64,000 bases of DNA from Desmodus rotundus (Eukaryota > Chordata > Mammalia > Chiroptera > Phyllostomidae): assembly GCF_022682495.2 (NCBI RefSeq), contig NC_071393.1, positions 100,615,010 to 100,679,009 of the forward strand, read 5' to 3'. Under the pieces are notes generated by a model. That model ran no database searches, had not been told where the DNA came from, and saw nothing but the letters and a program-made list of their open reading frames with translations. Position numbers and translations under genes: made by a program. Positions 32,273 through 44,512 of the stretch are shown here, in pieces (position 1 is the first letter of the stretch; each line of letters opens with the position of its first letter).

Positions 32273-33564
32273 TCACGGGGATGCGTGGTGAGGCATTCTG
32301 TTAAATCTGATTGTTGAAGGGTTTCTAGACACAGGGTACAGTGTTCTCAAAGGCTTCCTTATTTTATCTTGGCAAACACAGACTGCCTCTTCATTCAAAT
32401 GGTATGATTTGAGCGGAGAAACGTTGACCCTTGCAGCTTGTTATTTTACATGTTATTATCCAAGTCCATTGAGTCGTTGGAGACTTTTGGGATTTAAGAG
32501 TTTTCCCTCTATGCCGATTCTTCTGAAGTGTGATGATACCTTAAGCCAGGAATGGCAAACAGATTTTATATTGTGTGCTACGTTTGATTAGGAGTGATCG
32601 TTTGGAATTCTGCATTGAGATAAACTGGAAGGCCACATTCATTGGGGGAAAGAATCATGATTAGCAATGTCTGCCCTAGGTATAGCAGACAAGGAGTAGG
32701 ACACACATGTCTTATGTTTGCCATCCCTGCCATAACCTGGGATGATCCCCAGGACATGAGATACTTTTGGAGGAAACCGAAGCCTGGAAAAGGAGAAAGA
32801 TGTTGAGGAGGTGCTGAGGTGTGAGAAAGCATCTCACAGTTTTTCCTGGGGCCTACCATGTTGGCTTCTAATGTACATTTCAGACACTTGACACCAACAT
32901 GAATACCCGCACCTGGCAAAGTTTTAGGAAATGTAAGAGACCTTGGGGTTTAGGAAAAGATAGGAAAACCCTGCTATTGCTCATTAGAAATGTGAGAAAT
33001 TGTATAGTTAAGATCTGCTGTTCTTTCCTGGAATCTACTTCTGGCCTTTTGTTTTGCCTGCTGCACAGACATAGCATTCAAATGAGACTGTGGCCAGGAA
33101 CAATAGTAACTGTTCTCCTGCAGGTCCTCTGGGTTTCCCAAGACACAGCAGAGCAGTCCTGTACCCGGGAAACTTTGTGTATTCATCTACTTACACAAAC
33201 AGTTGAATTGGCTCATTGAGTGGTCTTCCTTCGTAGACAGCCTGTTATCCTACTTACCATCTTAGGGGAGTTAAGTTATAGTTATTTCACATGTTTTTTT
33301 TTTCTACCCTGTGGTAGCATAATGACCATTTTAAAGCAAAAATATTTTAGCATATCAGGAAGAGTAATTAAGTATGACACCTGGCATAAGGAAGAATGAA
33401 ATAATGTTATGTAAAGTATAAGATTTAGGCTTCCTTTGAATTAGATATGAACAAATGTTTTTCCTATTGAAACTTAAAAAATCTGAGTCAGTGACAAGTT
33501 TTTGGGTTTATATGGAAGATCATCCACTCAACTGGCAATACAAATAATGAACCTGGGGCATAGA
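32273..33564. other. Unassigned single-copy-like DNA
   Basis: No recognised repeat or exon. Overlapping ORFs at 32578-33219 on both strands lack family signatures. Confidence 0.5.
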
Positions 33565-33735
33565 TGAAAGAGCATGGAGTTGGAGGACAGGAAAAGTGTG
33601 TTTTGGTTTTGGCTTTAGTACTACTTTTGTGTTATTGGGCAAGTCTTTTAATCTCTCCTGGTTTTAGTATCTAGATCTGGAAAATAAAGAATTGAACAAA
33701 GTACTCTATAAGGTCCCTTCTGGTTCTAGGATATT
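33565..33735 (+). repeat. MIR SINE
   Basis: Sense order 'aaagagcatggagttggagg', 'gttattgggcaagtctttta', 'atctctcctggttttagtat' and 'taaggtcccttctggttcta' fits a MIR3/MIRc-type copy. Confidence 0.75.
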
Positions 33736-35619
33736 AGTTGTATATCTGGGTTTGTCATTTACCTGACCTGAACATGCCACTGTCCTGGATTCATTCGGCT
33801 GAGAATCTAATCCTGCTGCTGATTCTACTTTGCTTTTTGCTAGGGAATGTTTATTTTTTAGGTTGAGTTATCTGAGCCAATATCTTACTCCACAGTCTCC
33901 TAAACATTGCTCTGTGATACCCTATCTGTGGGAGAGCAAAGAAAGTCTTTGTAGTATAATTAAAAAAAAAATTTAAATGTCCCACTCATTTCAAAAGGTC
34001 CCCCCAAATGCCTGAAATTTCTATTACTTACTCTTTTGGTTGAAGGCATTCAAGTCTTGCCTGTACATTAATTTACATTACTTAAGGCCAGATTATATGA
34101 AATGCATTGTGCTAGGGAGCACAGACCCAATCTCTGCTCTTAGGGGCTTACCATTTAACATATACATTGTCTGAAAGGAATCACATGATGATAACACATC
34201 TAGAGTTATTTTTGAGCAAAGGAATGACCACTGGAAGCAAGATGTTAAATGCAAGTAAACCACTATAGTAAGAGATGGATTCCAATTTGGGATGCTGGCT
34301 TTGTATCTGTGTTTTGAACTTAAAGGAATGACACACATATACTTTTTCCAATGGTACAGGAAGTAAACAAGAATCTGAATTCCTATTTGAAAAGAGATAG
34401 AGTCTTCTCTATTTCACATGTAACTTAAATTAATTTTTAACTTACCCTTTCAAGCAGAGATGCTACAAACCTGCTTTAATGAACATGTAAGACACACTCA
34501 TGAAGAAAATGCCCAATAATATTTGTGTTACACTTCTCAGGCACCATTATTCCTTTAGACGTGCCCATTGTACCAACCCTGCCCAAACAGTATTTATTTG
34601 CTTAGGGAATCTTTGTCCATAGGGCAAAGATAAATGTTTGTCTAGGCAACCTTACATTCTCAATTAGTGAGATTCAGATGAATGAGATATTAATATATTT
34701 TGCTCATAAAAATCAGTGGATAGGAACCAGTGCAAAACGCTCAGTCATCAAGAGTTTTGAGAGGTTGTATGTATGAATCTCACACCCTGTGTTCAGTGCT
34801 AGTGCTTATTGTGTGCTAGTACTTCCTTGGACTAGGGCTAGTACTTATACACCATTGGAATCCAAGAACTATTGGATCATTTTGAGAGCAGCATTCTAAA
34901 AATTAGATCAAGAATATCTTACACTTTCAGCTCATTTTTTAAAAGCACAGAAAATAATCAGACTTTGTGCTTGTGAATCTGCTGAGCCATTGGGAGGCAT
35001 ATAAAGGTATGGATTAGCCCCAGGGTATTGGAAATAGTCAGAGCACACTAGCAGGGATCTGAAAGAACTTGTGCACTTGTAAACTTGGCAGGCCTGAGTT
35101 GTGAATGGCTGAACCAGACCAGATGAACTGCTGGGACTATTGAGAGAGCCAGGGAAAGAACTTGCTTATTTCTGCCGCCCAAAAGAGGGAAAAATAATCC
35201 AACTGACAGACATCCAACAGGACGGTGGTTCAGTACTTGGAAAGCAGTGAGACTGAAAACCACCTGTGGTTGGTAATGGAAAGCAAACGTCTTTATTTTT
35301 TTTTATTTTTAAGAACTATTTTGGGCTTCCTAGGTCAAATAAAATGCCAGGGGCATAGCGGTAGACAGTTGCTTATGTGACATCAAGAGTGAGTCCTTAT
35401 GACTCATATGGAGTTCAGGGTCCCCATGAATTACAAAGAGTGAATGTACTGGACTAAATTCAAAGAACAGAAGTTTATAAGTATAATAGCTGGCTTCAGA
35501 AGACAGATTAAGAGACCTAAATATGTTTGACTTGGATGAAGAGTGTAAAAAGGGGATAGAATAGCCTTCTGCAGGTCCTTGAGGAGCTGAAACTCAAACT
35601 AAATAAGGAGAGGAATTGT
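33736..35619. other. Unassigned single-copy-like DNA
   Basis: No gene, RNA or clear repeat. Small duplications such as 'gctagtgcttattgtgtg' and 'gctagtacttccttgg' near 34797-34850 look like local slippage. Confidence 0.5.
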
Positions 35620-35790
35620 TTGGGGTGGTGTACAGAGGCATAGATATGCTTGACATGATGAAATTGAGAAAAGGAAAACTCAGCCTGAATGTCAGGAAAA
35701 TATTTCTTATACAAGTTCCATAAATCTGCCAAGGGAAGTGGTAGAAGTCTTGTTATTTGAAATCACTTAAAACTAGATTGGAGAAACCAC
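35620..35790 (-). repeat. CR1/L3-like LINE fragment, copy 1
   Basis: The segment 'attgagaaaaggaaaactca', 'aatgtcaggaaaatatttct', 'tctgccaagggaagtggtag' and 'aactagattggagaaacca' has the shape of an antisense CR1/L3 3' end, in which a ctgccaagggaggtggtgga-like block is typical. A second copy lies at 38519. Orientation rests on that comparison. Confidence 0.62.
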
Positions 35791-36084
35791 GCCAATGTTT
35801 TTTAGTCCTCTCCTACCATCCCTCTATCTAAAAATCTAAGAATTCTTTGTTCTCACTGGTATGTGTGAGTTCTCTAAATTAAGTGTTCCTTGTGAAAATC
35901 TTAAGATTAAATCTTAATCTTATTTTATATCTATTTTTTAGATATAAAGAGTTACAGTCACCAGAGAGGAAAATCACCAGAATGCTTATTACATTGTTCC
36001 TCCTTCTGGAGTTTGTTCCTTAAATTGCTTGGTCTAAGCTTATTTGGGTACAGGCTTTAGTTATTTGTTTTTTGATTTAGAAGG
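35791..36084. other. Unassigned AT-rich DNA
   Basis: No supported feature. Confidence 0.45.
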
Positions 36085-37180
36085 AAATTACAACAGGTAT
36101 AATTTTGATTGGATACTTCAAAGTGCTTAGAAATAAAAGAACTCTAATGAAATTAAGTCAGGAATCAATAACAGAAGGCAGAAAACTGTACTTAAACAAT
36201 AATAAAAATGTTAAAATAATAATAAAAAATTTAAAAAAGAAAAAGAAGGGAACTTTGAAAAACTTACCAATGTGAGTTTTTCAAGTAGAAACTAAAATGT
36301 GGAAACAGACTCCTAAATAATCTCACGAGAAATTAGAAAATATTTGAGATAAATGAAAATAAAAACAACACAGCAAAACTTAATCAGATGCAGTTACTGC
36401 AGTGCCCAGGGAAAATTTATACCTTTAAATGCCTATAGTAAAAAAGAAGAAAGATCTTAAGTCAATACCTTGACTTCTCCCTTAAGCAACTAGAAAAAGA
36501 AGAGCAAACTAAACCTAAAGCAAGTGGAAGGAAGGGATACAACCTTGAGAGAAAATAAGTAAAACAGAGAAGAGAAAAAAACAATAGAAAAATCAATGAA
36601 AGCAAGAGTTGGATCTTAAAAAAGATACACAAAATTAATAAATCTTTAGATAGTAGGGCTAAGGAAAAAAAGAGAGAGAAGACTAAAATCAGGAATGAAA
36701 GAGGGAAATAACTACTGATCTTACAGAAATAAAGAGGGTTAAGGGGAATATTATGAACAACTGGATACCAGCAAATTAGACCATTTGGAGAAAATGGACA
36801 CATTTTCTGAAAGACACAGTTTACTGAAATGTCTCAAGAAGGAATAGAATTTTAAATAACCTATAAGTAAAGAGATTGAATTAGTAGGGGAAAAACAACA
36901 CCTTTCCATGAAGAAAAACTCAGAGCTAGATGGCTTCTCTGGTAAATTTTGTCAAACATTTAAAGAGTAATTAACATCAATCCTTCAAAAACGCTTCCAA
37001 AAAATAGAAAAGAAAAGAGCACTTTCTAACTCATTCTAAGAGACAGGCATGCCAGACCAAACAAGACAAAGATACCACAACCGCCCCCCGCCCAAACAAA
37101 AACAAAACTGTGCATCAATATAAATGCAAAAATCCTTTTCCCCAAGATTAGGAACAGAGTGTAGATGTCCATTCTCATCA

Positions 37181-37380
37181 TCTTAAAACCCCCCCTGAAA
37201 TATAACTGGCAATAATATCATATTTGTCTCAGGTATAGATCATAGTGATTCGATATTTATATACAGTATGAAATGATCACCACAATAAGTGTAGCATCAT
37301 CTGTCACCACACAAAGTTATTTTAATATTATTGACTGTATTCTGTATGCTACAGATTACATCCTCATGAAATTTATTTCT
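37181..37380 (-). mobile_element. L1 3' UTR fragment inside older L1
   Basis: Plus-strand text 'atatagtatgaaatgatcac'-like sequence (atacagtatgaaatgatcac, then cacaataagtgtagcatc, then 'catctgtcaccacacaaagt' and 'ttacatcctcatgaaattta') is antisense to an L1M 3' UTR. The host L1 continues on both sides, showing that this piece inserted later in the opposite direction. Confidence 0.7.
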
Positions 37381-37388
37381 CTTATCAC

Positions 37389-37572
37389 ATTTTTGATGAG
37401 AGAGAGAGAGAGAAAGAGAGAAGGAGAGAAAAGAGATATTGAGAGAGATTTGTTGTTCCACTTACTTATGAATTCATTGGTTGCTTCTTGTATGTGTCCT
37501 AACCAGAGGTAGAACCTGCAACCTTGATGTATGTGGACGATGCTCTAACCAATTGAGCTACCTTGCCAGGGC
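37389..37572 (-). mobile_element. VES SINE
   Basis: The plus strand shows GA-rich sequence (complement of the CT tract), then 'gaattcattggttgcttctt', 'cagaggtagaacctgcaacc' (B box complement), 'gatgctctaaccaattgagc' (A box complement) and 'taccttgccagggc'. The TSD cttatcac lies at 37381-37388 and 37573-37580. Confidence 0.92.
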
Positions 37573-38518
37573 CTTATCACTTCTATTTAACATTGTACTA
37601 GAGGGCAATTAGGCAAGAAAGGAAAACAAAGGGTATCCAGATAATGAAGAAAAAAGTAAAACTAGTTCTATTTGCATACAATATGGTCTTGTATATAGAT
37701 TATAAGGAGTCCTAAAGAATACACTAAAAAAGAGAAAGACATTAGAAATAACAAGGAAGTTCAACAAGATTGCAGGATATAAGATCAATATGCAAAAATC
37801 AATTGTATTCCTATATGCTAGCAATAAACATTCCAAAAATGAGATTGAAAAAACAGCTCCATTTATAATAGCATCATCAGAGTAAAATACTTAGGTGTAA
37901 GTTTGAAAAAGTATAAAATATGTACACTGAAAACTATAAAACATGTTGAAAGAAATTCATGAAGATCTAAATAAATAGAAAGACATCCCACCATCATGGA
38001 TTAGAATACTTAATAGTGTCGAGACAAAAATACTTCCCATACTGGTTTAGAGACTTAAAGCAATCCATGTAAAAGTTGCAGCTCACATTTTCTGAGGGGG
38101 TGGAAGGTGCAGAAATTGATAAGCTAATCCTAAATTTCATGTGGAATTGCAAGAGACCCAAAATAGCCAAAACATTCATGAGAAAGAAGAAACATTGAAG
38201 AACTCACACTTCCCAATTTCAAAGCTTACTACAAAGTACAGTAATCCATACAGTGTAGTCCTGGTATAGGGATACATAGATATATCAGTGAAGTAGAGTG
38301 AAGCTATTGACTTGCACACTTTAAATGGTGAAGTGCATGACATGTGAATTATATCTCAATAAATCTGTTTTTAAAAAAGGAAAAGGACTCTGTGATACTG
38401 GGCATTATTTACTAAAGCTAACTATGGAAAAGTTTTTTTAATCTTAAAAGAGTTCTCTCTGTCTCTATTATGACTTATTCCATAAAAGACATAATTTATG
38501 ACTCCTAAATGACTCTGA

Positions 38519-38790
38519 CTTTTAGATGACTGATTTAATGAAACTGAGAAAAGGAAAACTCAACCTAGAAATCAGGAAAAATACTTCTTACACAATTTCC
38601 ATCTGCCAAGAGAGGTGGCAGAAGTCTCAATACCTGAATTCATCTGAAACTAAACTGGACAAACCACTCACCTATTCTGGTAACAGCATAACCCATCACC
38701 TTGAAAAGGGGTGGGAGGCTCATACTAGGGCATTGGGCCAGAGTTGGGGACGAGACATTGCCATCCCTATCAAGAACAGATTCTGAGTTT
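38519..38790 (-). repeat. CR1/L3-like LINE fragment, copy 2
   Basis: It shares with 35620-35790 the order 'aatgaaactgagaaaaggaa', 'aactcaacctagaaatcagg', 'ctgccaagagaggtggcaga' and 'aaactaaactggacaaacca', then continues with a segment of the same 3' end ('tcaccttgaaaaggggtggg'). Similarity between the copies is roughly 75-80 percent by eye. Confidence 0.62.
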
Positions 38791-39709
38791 CTTCCTTTGG
38801 GGCAGGGGATCAGGAAGGAATTCAGTATAGTGGCAGCCCAATCCCCAGTATTGCAATGAAGCATTCCAGGTAACCTCCAGTGTTCCAGAAATGGGAGGGG
38901 GGCACTTTTTTGTAACTACCTGAAATATAACAGAACATAGAACCTGATGGTTCATGAAAAAAACCCTCTGTAAATTATGAAATGCAAAGTGACACGAGGG
39001 AGCAGGATAAAAACTAAACATAAGTGTCATCTCTTGCCACTGTGGTTAGGTTAGGCCTCACTAGGCCATTTTTATACCACATATAAAGTCACAAAGTCGA
39101 GAGAATCTTTGCTCTCTGCTCTCACAAAAATCTTTCCAACCTACTTTGCTGATGCCAGATATTCCCTTGATAAAAAATAGGGTCTTTCACTCTATAATTA
39201 AAGCTAATAAACTTGAATGAGTGATATAAATGGGAGTTAATACTCAAGAGTAAATGTTTTCATCAATGGATATGGTTATTGCTTCCTTGAAGGCTTGAGA
39301 AAGCATGAAGACCCCAGGGCTGAGGGGGCAGAGGTGGGAAAAGAAGATGGTGGCAGGCCATGAGTGTTAGGATAAAGTATTTAGTCACCCATAAGAAAAG
39401 AGGGGTGTTCTTGAGCAGGATTGCAACGTGATAAAATCAATGGCTGAGGTCATTTTGCAGTATGTTCAACAGCTGAGATTGGTCAAGGTGACAAGGCAGC
39501 CGCTCGGAAAGATGCTGCCACATTCTAGACATGAGGGGCTTAGGAATATTGGAAAAGGGGTTGTGTATGCAGAAGTGGAAACAGAGGGACAAGTTTAGGG
39601 GAAACAGTGGCAAAAGAATCTCCACCTTGAAGGTGGTTCTCTCTGAGTAGCATAGACCCATAATAATTGGGAGGAGTTACTCTGCTCATTTCATTCTCTC
39701 CCCTGCCTT
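38791..39709. other. Unassigned DNA
   Basis: No confident feature. A faint antisense L2-like phrase (gttcttgagcaggattgcaa, then gtgataaaatcaatgg) lies at about 39407-39445. Confidence 0.45.
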
Positions 39710-40380
39710 TTAAAAAAATCCTTCAATAGTTCTTCAGTGCCTTCAAGATAAGGTCCAAGGGCCTTTACAGCTATAAGGGGTTTCTAACTACCCCTCCACT
39801 CAATCTCTCCTTACTGCTCACCTCGAACTCAGGGCCGCAGCCACTCTGCATGAAGACTTCCACTTCAGGGTTTTGTAAGGAATGCCTTGCCCTGTGGTAT
39901 TCCTTCTTTTTTGTGCATACTCTTCATCTTTTCCTCCAAATCAGAAGAATTCTTTTGAATACTTGAGATCTTAATTTAGACATTTTCTGCAGAAAGTCTC
40001 TTCTGACAACTCTCTTGTCCATCTGCCTGGGCTAGTTGTCTCTCCCCTGTGATGATAGCGTCCTACTTTATCACAAACTACTCTGTACTGAGTGGCTGTC
40101 CAAATTTTGGTGGACACAGAACTCAACTTCAGTGCTTACTAAATGTAGACTTGTAGGTCCCTGACCAATGGCTCTGATTGACTAGAGCTTAGTTGAGCCC
40201 ACACTCTTAGAAATACTGCTGAATTGTAATTGGTTATTTACTTATTAGAATCCTAGACTGGACTGTGTTTCTAGGTGGGCAGAGGCCACTATAATCCTGA
40301 CATCCAGCACAGGGTCTGATATGACACAGATAGTCATTAGATAATTGTCAAATGAGTGAATAAATAATGTGAAAACAGGA
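39710..40380 (+). repeat. L2 LINE 3' region, with a possible MER5-like insert
   Basis: L2 landmarks in sense: 'gataaggtccaagggccttt', 'tgctcacctcgaactcaggg', 'gttttgtaaggaatgccttg', 'gaaagtctcttctgacaact', then after a gap 'atcctagactggactgtgtt', 'catccagcacagggtctgat' and 'aaatgagtgaataaat'. About 40092-40240 does not fit L2 and contains agtggctgtccaaattttgg and cttagaaatactgctga, perhaps an old MER5-like element. Confidence 0.65.
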
Positions 40381-41354
40381 CGAATGTATATGAGTCAAGA
40401 CTGCAAGCTTAGGGAACAAGGAGGTAATGGAAAAAATGGGAAGGGGTGTCTACTCGTGGGAGAAAATGATGAATGCCTACATGCTAATTTCAGACAACAG
40501 GTGGGGGCACTTAGGCGGTCCCCCACCCTCCATGCCTCCTGTCTGGCACTGACTATGGAGTGGAAAATGGCCCAGCCCTGTTTACATTACCTATGTACTC
40601 TCAAGGACTCAGATGTATGTTTTCCCCAAAGGCAGGATATAATTTTAAGAATTGCAATCATTTTTTCCATGTCCTTTTGAAGGCTATAAAATAATTTTAG
40701 ATGCAATAGTAATTCTAGGTCCTTGCTTACCCTTGACCTTTGAAGTTTGATTCAAAACATCACACACCTCCCAGCCCAGAGGTTGGCAAGTTAATGATAT
40801 ATTGCTGTAGGAAAGAGCTCTGTCTCATTTGCACAAGGAGCTGGAATTTTTTGGTAATGCTATCTTACCTTGATTTTGGGGGCAGGAGGGGTACAACTGA
40901 AATAGTTTTGTCAGTATAAAGAAAAAAAGATTAAGAATTAGAAAAAAAGATTAAGAATTAGAAAAATATAATGAAGCTTCCTAGTGTTTAAGGACTGAGC
41001 ATTGTCACGCAATTGGTGCAAGAACTCTTCAAAATGCATAGTGACTCTTTTAGCCCAAGAATGAAAAGGATAATTTCCACCTAAGTGAGTCCAAAGGCTT
41101 TTTTTAGAGCCTGAGATCTTTTTACCCATTTCCTACCTCCAGTCCTCGTCCTTGGTTTCTAAATGACAGGATTCTCACAGAACTAATTACTAAACCTGCT
41201 CTACTAACCACTCTTAAGAACTCTTTAGCCTTTTACCTGGCAAAATTGACTATAAGAAGAAGTGTCTTTATAAGGTAAGGAGTTAACAAATCCAGTGAAA
41301 GCCATCTTGCAGTCACATACTGAGTCATAGTGATTTGTGCACATTTCTTAACAT
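40381..41354. other. Unassigned DNA with a small tandem repeat
   Basis: No gene or dispersed repeat is recognised. Bases 40921-40966 are a 20-bp unit (gaaaaaaagattaagaatta) present about 2.3 times, a recent slippage or duplication. Confidence 0.55.
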
Positions 41355-41455
41355 TCCCTACTGGGCAGTAGCATCTTGAGGATGTGGGGTAGATATCCTT
41401 CTCAGCACTTGATACAATGTTTGTACATTGACTAAGTGCTTGATGTATGAAATTA
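41355..41455 (+). repeat. Possible L2 3' tail
   Basis: The phrases 'gcagtagcatcttgaggatg', 'cttctcagcacttgataca' and 'ttgactaagtgcttgatgta' resemble the L2/MIR-type 3' tail '…ctccttgagg…agcactta…'. Short and diverged. Confidence 0.4.
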
Positions 41456-43264
41456 ATCTGTAGCAACTTTCTGGTTCTTGTTAGCCGGTTAGCATGCAGT
41501 GCTGGGCGTGTATATAGCTCAGTGAATGCTGGTGAATTAAGTGAAATGACATCCTCTCCTAACACCTTCCTAGTATTTATTTTTCTGGGGAAGGGCAGAG
41601 AATCACGGCCTGGAGAGGCTCAAGGCACCTTCTGGCAGGCATGTTGTCTTCAGGCATGGATAGGCAGGGCCTGGACGCATTATTAGCTTCTCTGAGTAAG
41701 TGGAATATGTCCTGTTCAAAGAGGATGAGACTGCTCCCGAGATTCCATGACCTGTTGGTAGCAGAGTGGAGGCCAGAAACCTTCCTGACTAAACAGATGA
41801 CTTCTTGGAAGCAATGACAAACAGCTGCCTTTTTAATGAGCAGACATTTTCTTACATGAAACTTGGCCTTCATTTTCTTTTTTCAGTTTTCTGAATTGGA
41901 AGATTTTTTTTTTTCTGCCTTGTTTCTTTTCACTGGCTTCCTATGGGAACTTCTGCTATGAACCCTCTGTTCTCTTTTTTAATAATAGTTTTCCAGTAAG
42001 GTTTCTTCATCCTGGGGATGTAAAAACCCACATGGTGCTCTATTTAGACTCCTGCATTGCCCCCTTACCGCCTCCCCTGCCGCACACCGCTCAACTTAAT
42101 ACTACAAATGCCCAGCTGGAGGGGAGCGCTGTTTCATCTGGATGCTTGAAGATATCATCCTTTTTTTTCATAACAGCTTAGTCCTTCCTCCTTCTCACTG
42201 TGATCCTTTATGTATGGCCTCCTTAGACTCATAGAAAGATTTTCTGCTGATTCTAAAACATGTTTATTTGGGGGGGGGTGTGCATTCTCAGAGATGAAAT
42301 TCTCTTGACTGAAAACGATTATGAGGAAGGCCTTCCCCAATGCCGACTATACATCAATGCTTACAATAAGCTCACAATAAGCTCACAATATCATACTAAA
42401 GCTCTTCTATATAGCAACATAATGACAAGCCACATTGGTATAATCGCTGCCCTAAGCTGAAAATATGTCCATGTGATATTTTCTTGCACTCTCCTCTTCT
42501 CCAGACAGCTGGAGCAGCAGCCAGCACCTGCAGTCACTGGCAAGGTGTGCTTGGCAGCTCTGCCAGCCAGACGCCAAGCTTTATCCTGTTCCAATAATAG
42601 CGTCTGGGTGGCAAGCTGGCTTCCTGCTGACATATAAATCTGCCACTGCCCCTTGGTGTGTTCCTGGAAGCCTGGATTAGGGCTGGCTGCTAACCACCCA
42701 CCTCTAGGGAAGGCGGTGGACTACCCCTGATCCTTCCTCTAGGATGTAGTAACTGTAGTAGAACTCTCTTCTAGGATTGGAAAGATTTTCTGAAAGCTGA
42801 ATGCTTGCCCCTTTTGGTAACTGCTGTGTCTACCCAGACAACCTTGATTCTTCTCTAGGTGCCATTTCATTATTCCATGCTGAAGTGTTCTCCAAATCTA
42901 AGGCCATGCTCTCATATTCCTGCCTTGTGATGGGAACAGTTGGAGACCGAGACTCAACTGGCTTTGGGAGGACAGATGGTTCTACATCATTTGGTACAGA
43001 TGGTACAGAATGTGCTGAAAGTTGTAAGCCAGCCCCTGTGAAGACCAGATGGGCATGAGCAGTCTAAATTCTTTACTTCAATTACAGTGATTTCCTGTGC
43101 TTAGAAGATATGCAAAAACATTCTTATCAAGTTCCTTTGCGAGTAGGCGTTTGTCCAGGCAAGAAGGTCCTCTTTAAGCAGATGGTCAATGAGGCTGTCT
43201 CATAAAATCTATGATGGTTATACTTTATGTGGGTAGATTGGGCGGCAGCTCGTAATAGGAAGTC
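41456..43264. other. Unassigned single-copy-like DNA
   Basis: No recognised gene or repeat family. A G run lies at 42271-42279, and an 11-bp unit (acaataagctc) is duplicated at about 42362-42386. ORFs at 41577-41873 and 42391-42633 on the minus strand have no known domains. Confidence 0.5.
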
Positions 43265-43510
43265 TAACCCTTTAGTAGAGAAGTGTAAGGCTTTGGAATC
43301 AAGTGGAATCTTGTTTCTATACTTACTGGAAATGATACAGATAATAATAGTATAGATAATCATGGTATAATGATGTAGATGATATTACATTAATATAAAA
43401 ATAATACAGATCATCATAACCTTTGAGAGCATTACCTTTGAAGATCAAATGTAAAAATGCATGGAATGCAGTTAACGCAGCGCCTGACACGAAGTCAATA
43501 CTATTCAGTG
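43265..43510 (+). repeat. MIR SINE, expanded by AT-rich repeats
   Basis: It begins like MIR ('gtgtaaggctttggaatcaa') and ends with the MIR tail ('atgcatggaatgcagttaac', 'gcagcgcctgacacgaagtc'). The centre (about 43330-43410) is enriched in degenerate gata/taata repeats. Confidence 0.6.
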
Positions 43511-44356
43511 ATTTAAGAATATTTTTTCTGGTCTTTTTATAGTTATCAGCATGGAGGTATGTCTAAACTCTCCAGTGTTAACGGCAGTTAGCATGGAAGG
43601 CAGAAGCGCCTTAAGTAAGTTGCTTTGAGGTTGCACAGGCCTATCTCACTGTTGTGTAACTTACATTTTTCAGCTTCAACCTCGATGACAGGTTTGTGTA
43701 ACATGCCACAAGGCTCCCTGTAATTGTGGTCAGACGAAGAAAATATATGGGATAATGATGTGACTTTCCCCCACCCTTTGCTCAACACTGTGGTATAGAA
43801 GGAAGAGGCCTCTCCAGAAAGCACTTTCAGGATGGCAAGAGCACACGTGTCGGCTTGTCTTAGAACGCAGCGTTCTTGGATTCTGCTCCTGGTGGACTTG
43901 GTCGGGCCTGTTGGGCTCACTGTAGGAGACGGTTAGAATTCGGTGCTATGCAAGCGACTGCAATTCATAGCCACTGAATATCCTGCATAAATGTTAATGT
44001 TTGTGGAGTCCTCTGAAGTTCACATTTTCCATGCATCTGGAAGTTCTAGTTACCAAAATTGATTTGTCACTCTTTGACTATAATTTCCATTCCTTTAGTG
44101 GTAGCTAGTCTGGGACTGCATTTAATTTAGGGCTCATACCTTCCTTCCAAATTCCTCCTTCACCAATATTCATTTACCTAACAAATTGAGGGGCTTCCTG
44201 GATTTTTTTTTTTTTGTTGAAATGTAAGAAGAAAGTTTAGTTGTCTATGAATTCTCTATCATAGTCTGGTGGTGAGCTGGCCACCATTTCCTTTCCTTTC
44301 ACCCACTCCATCAGTAATATTTGTAAAAGAAAAAAAAAAACCCCAAAAGCCCACAT
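43511..44356. other. Unassigned DNA
   Basis: No recognised feature. An A run lies at 44328-44340. Confidence 0.45.
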
Positions 44357-44512
44357 TAGAGCTTCTCAAATTTTAGTGTACACACAAATCACTTGGGGTT
44401 TTATTAAATTGCCGATTCTGAATCAGCAGCTCTGGAATTGGCCTGAGATTCTGCATTTCTAACAAGCTTCCAGATGATTTCTATGCTGCTGGTATGCAGA
44501 TTAAGAGCTCAA
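44357..44512 (+). mobile_element. MER5A hAT MITE
   Basis: The order 'agcttctcaaattttagtgt', 'acaaatcacttggggtttta', 'gattctgcatttctaacaag' and 'atgctgctggtatgcagatt' is a MER5A copy close to full length, without an obvious TSD. Confidence 0.82.

Larger units (their letters stand above)
36085..38390 (+). mobile_element. Old L1 (L1M), internally deleted and interrupted
   Basis: L1 ORF2 text occupies about 36085-37180 ('gaaattagaaaatatttgag', 'aaatgcctatagtaaaaaag', 'tagaaaaagaagagcaaact', 'aactcagagctagatggctt') and resumes at 37573 ('ttctatttaacattgtacta', 'gcaggatataagatcaatat', 'ctaatcctaaatttcatgtg'). It ends at the 3' terminus 'aattatatctcaataaatct'. Around 37140 the text jumps from the start of the reverse transcriptase region to the part before the FADD motif, so several hundred bases are deleted. 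Insertion of an L1 3' end plus a VES fills 37181-37572. Confidence 0.82.
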
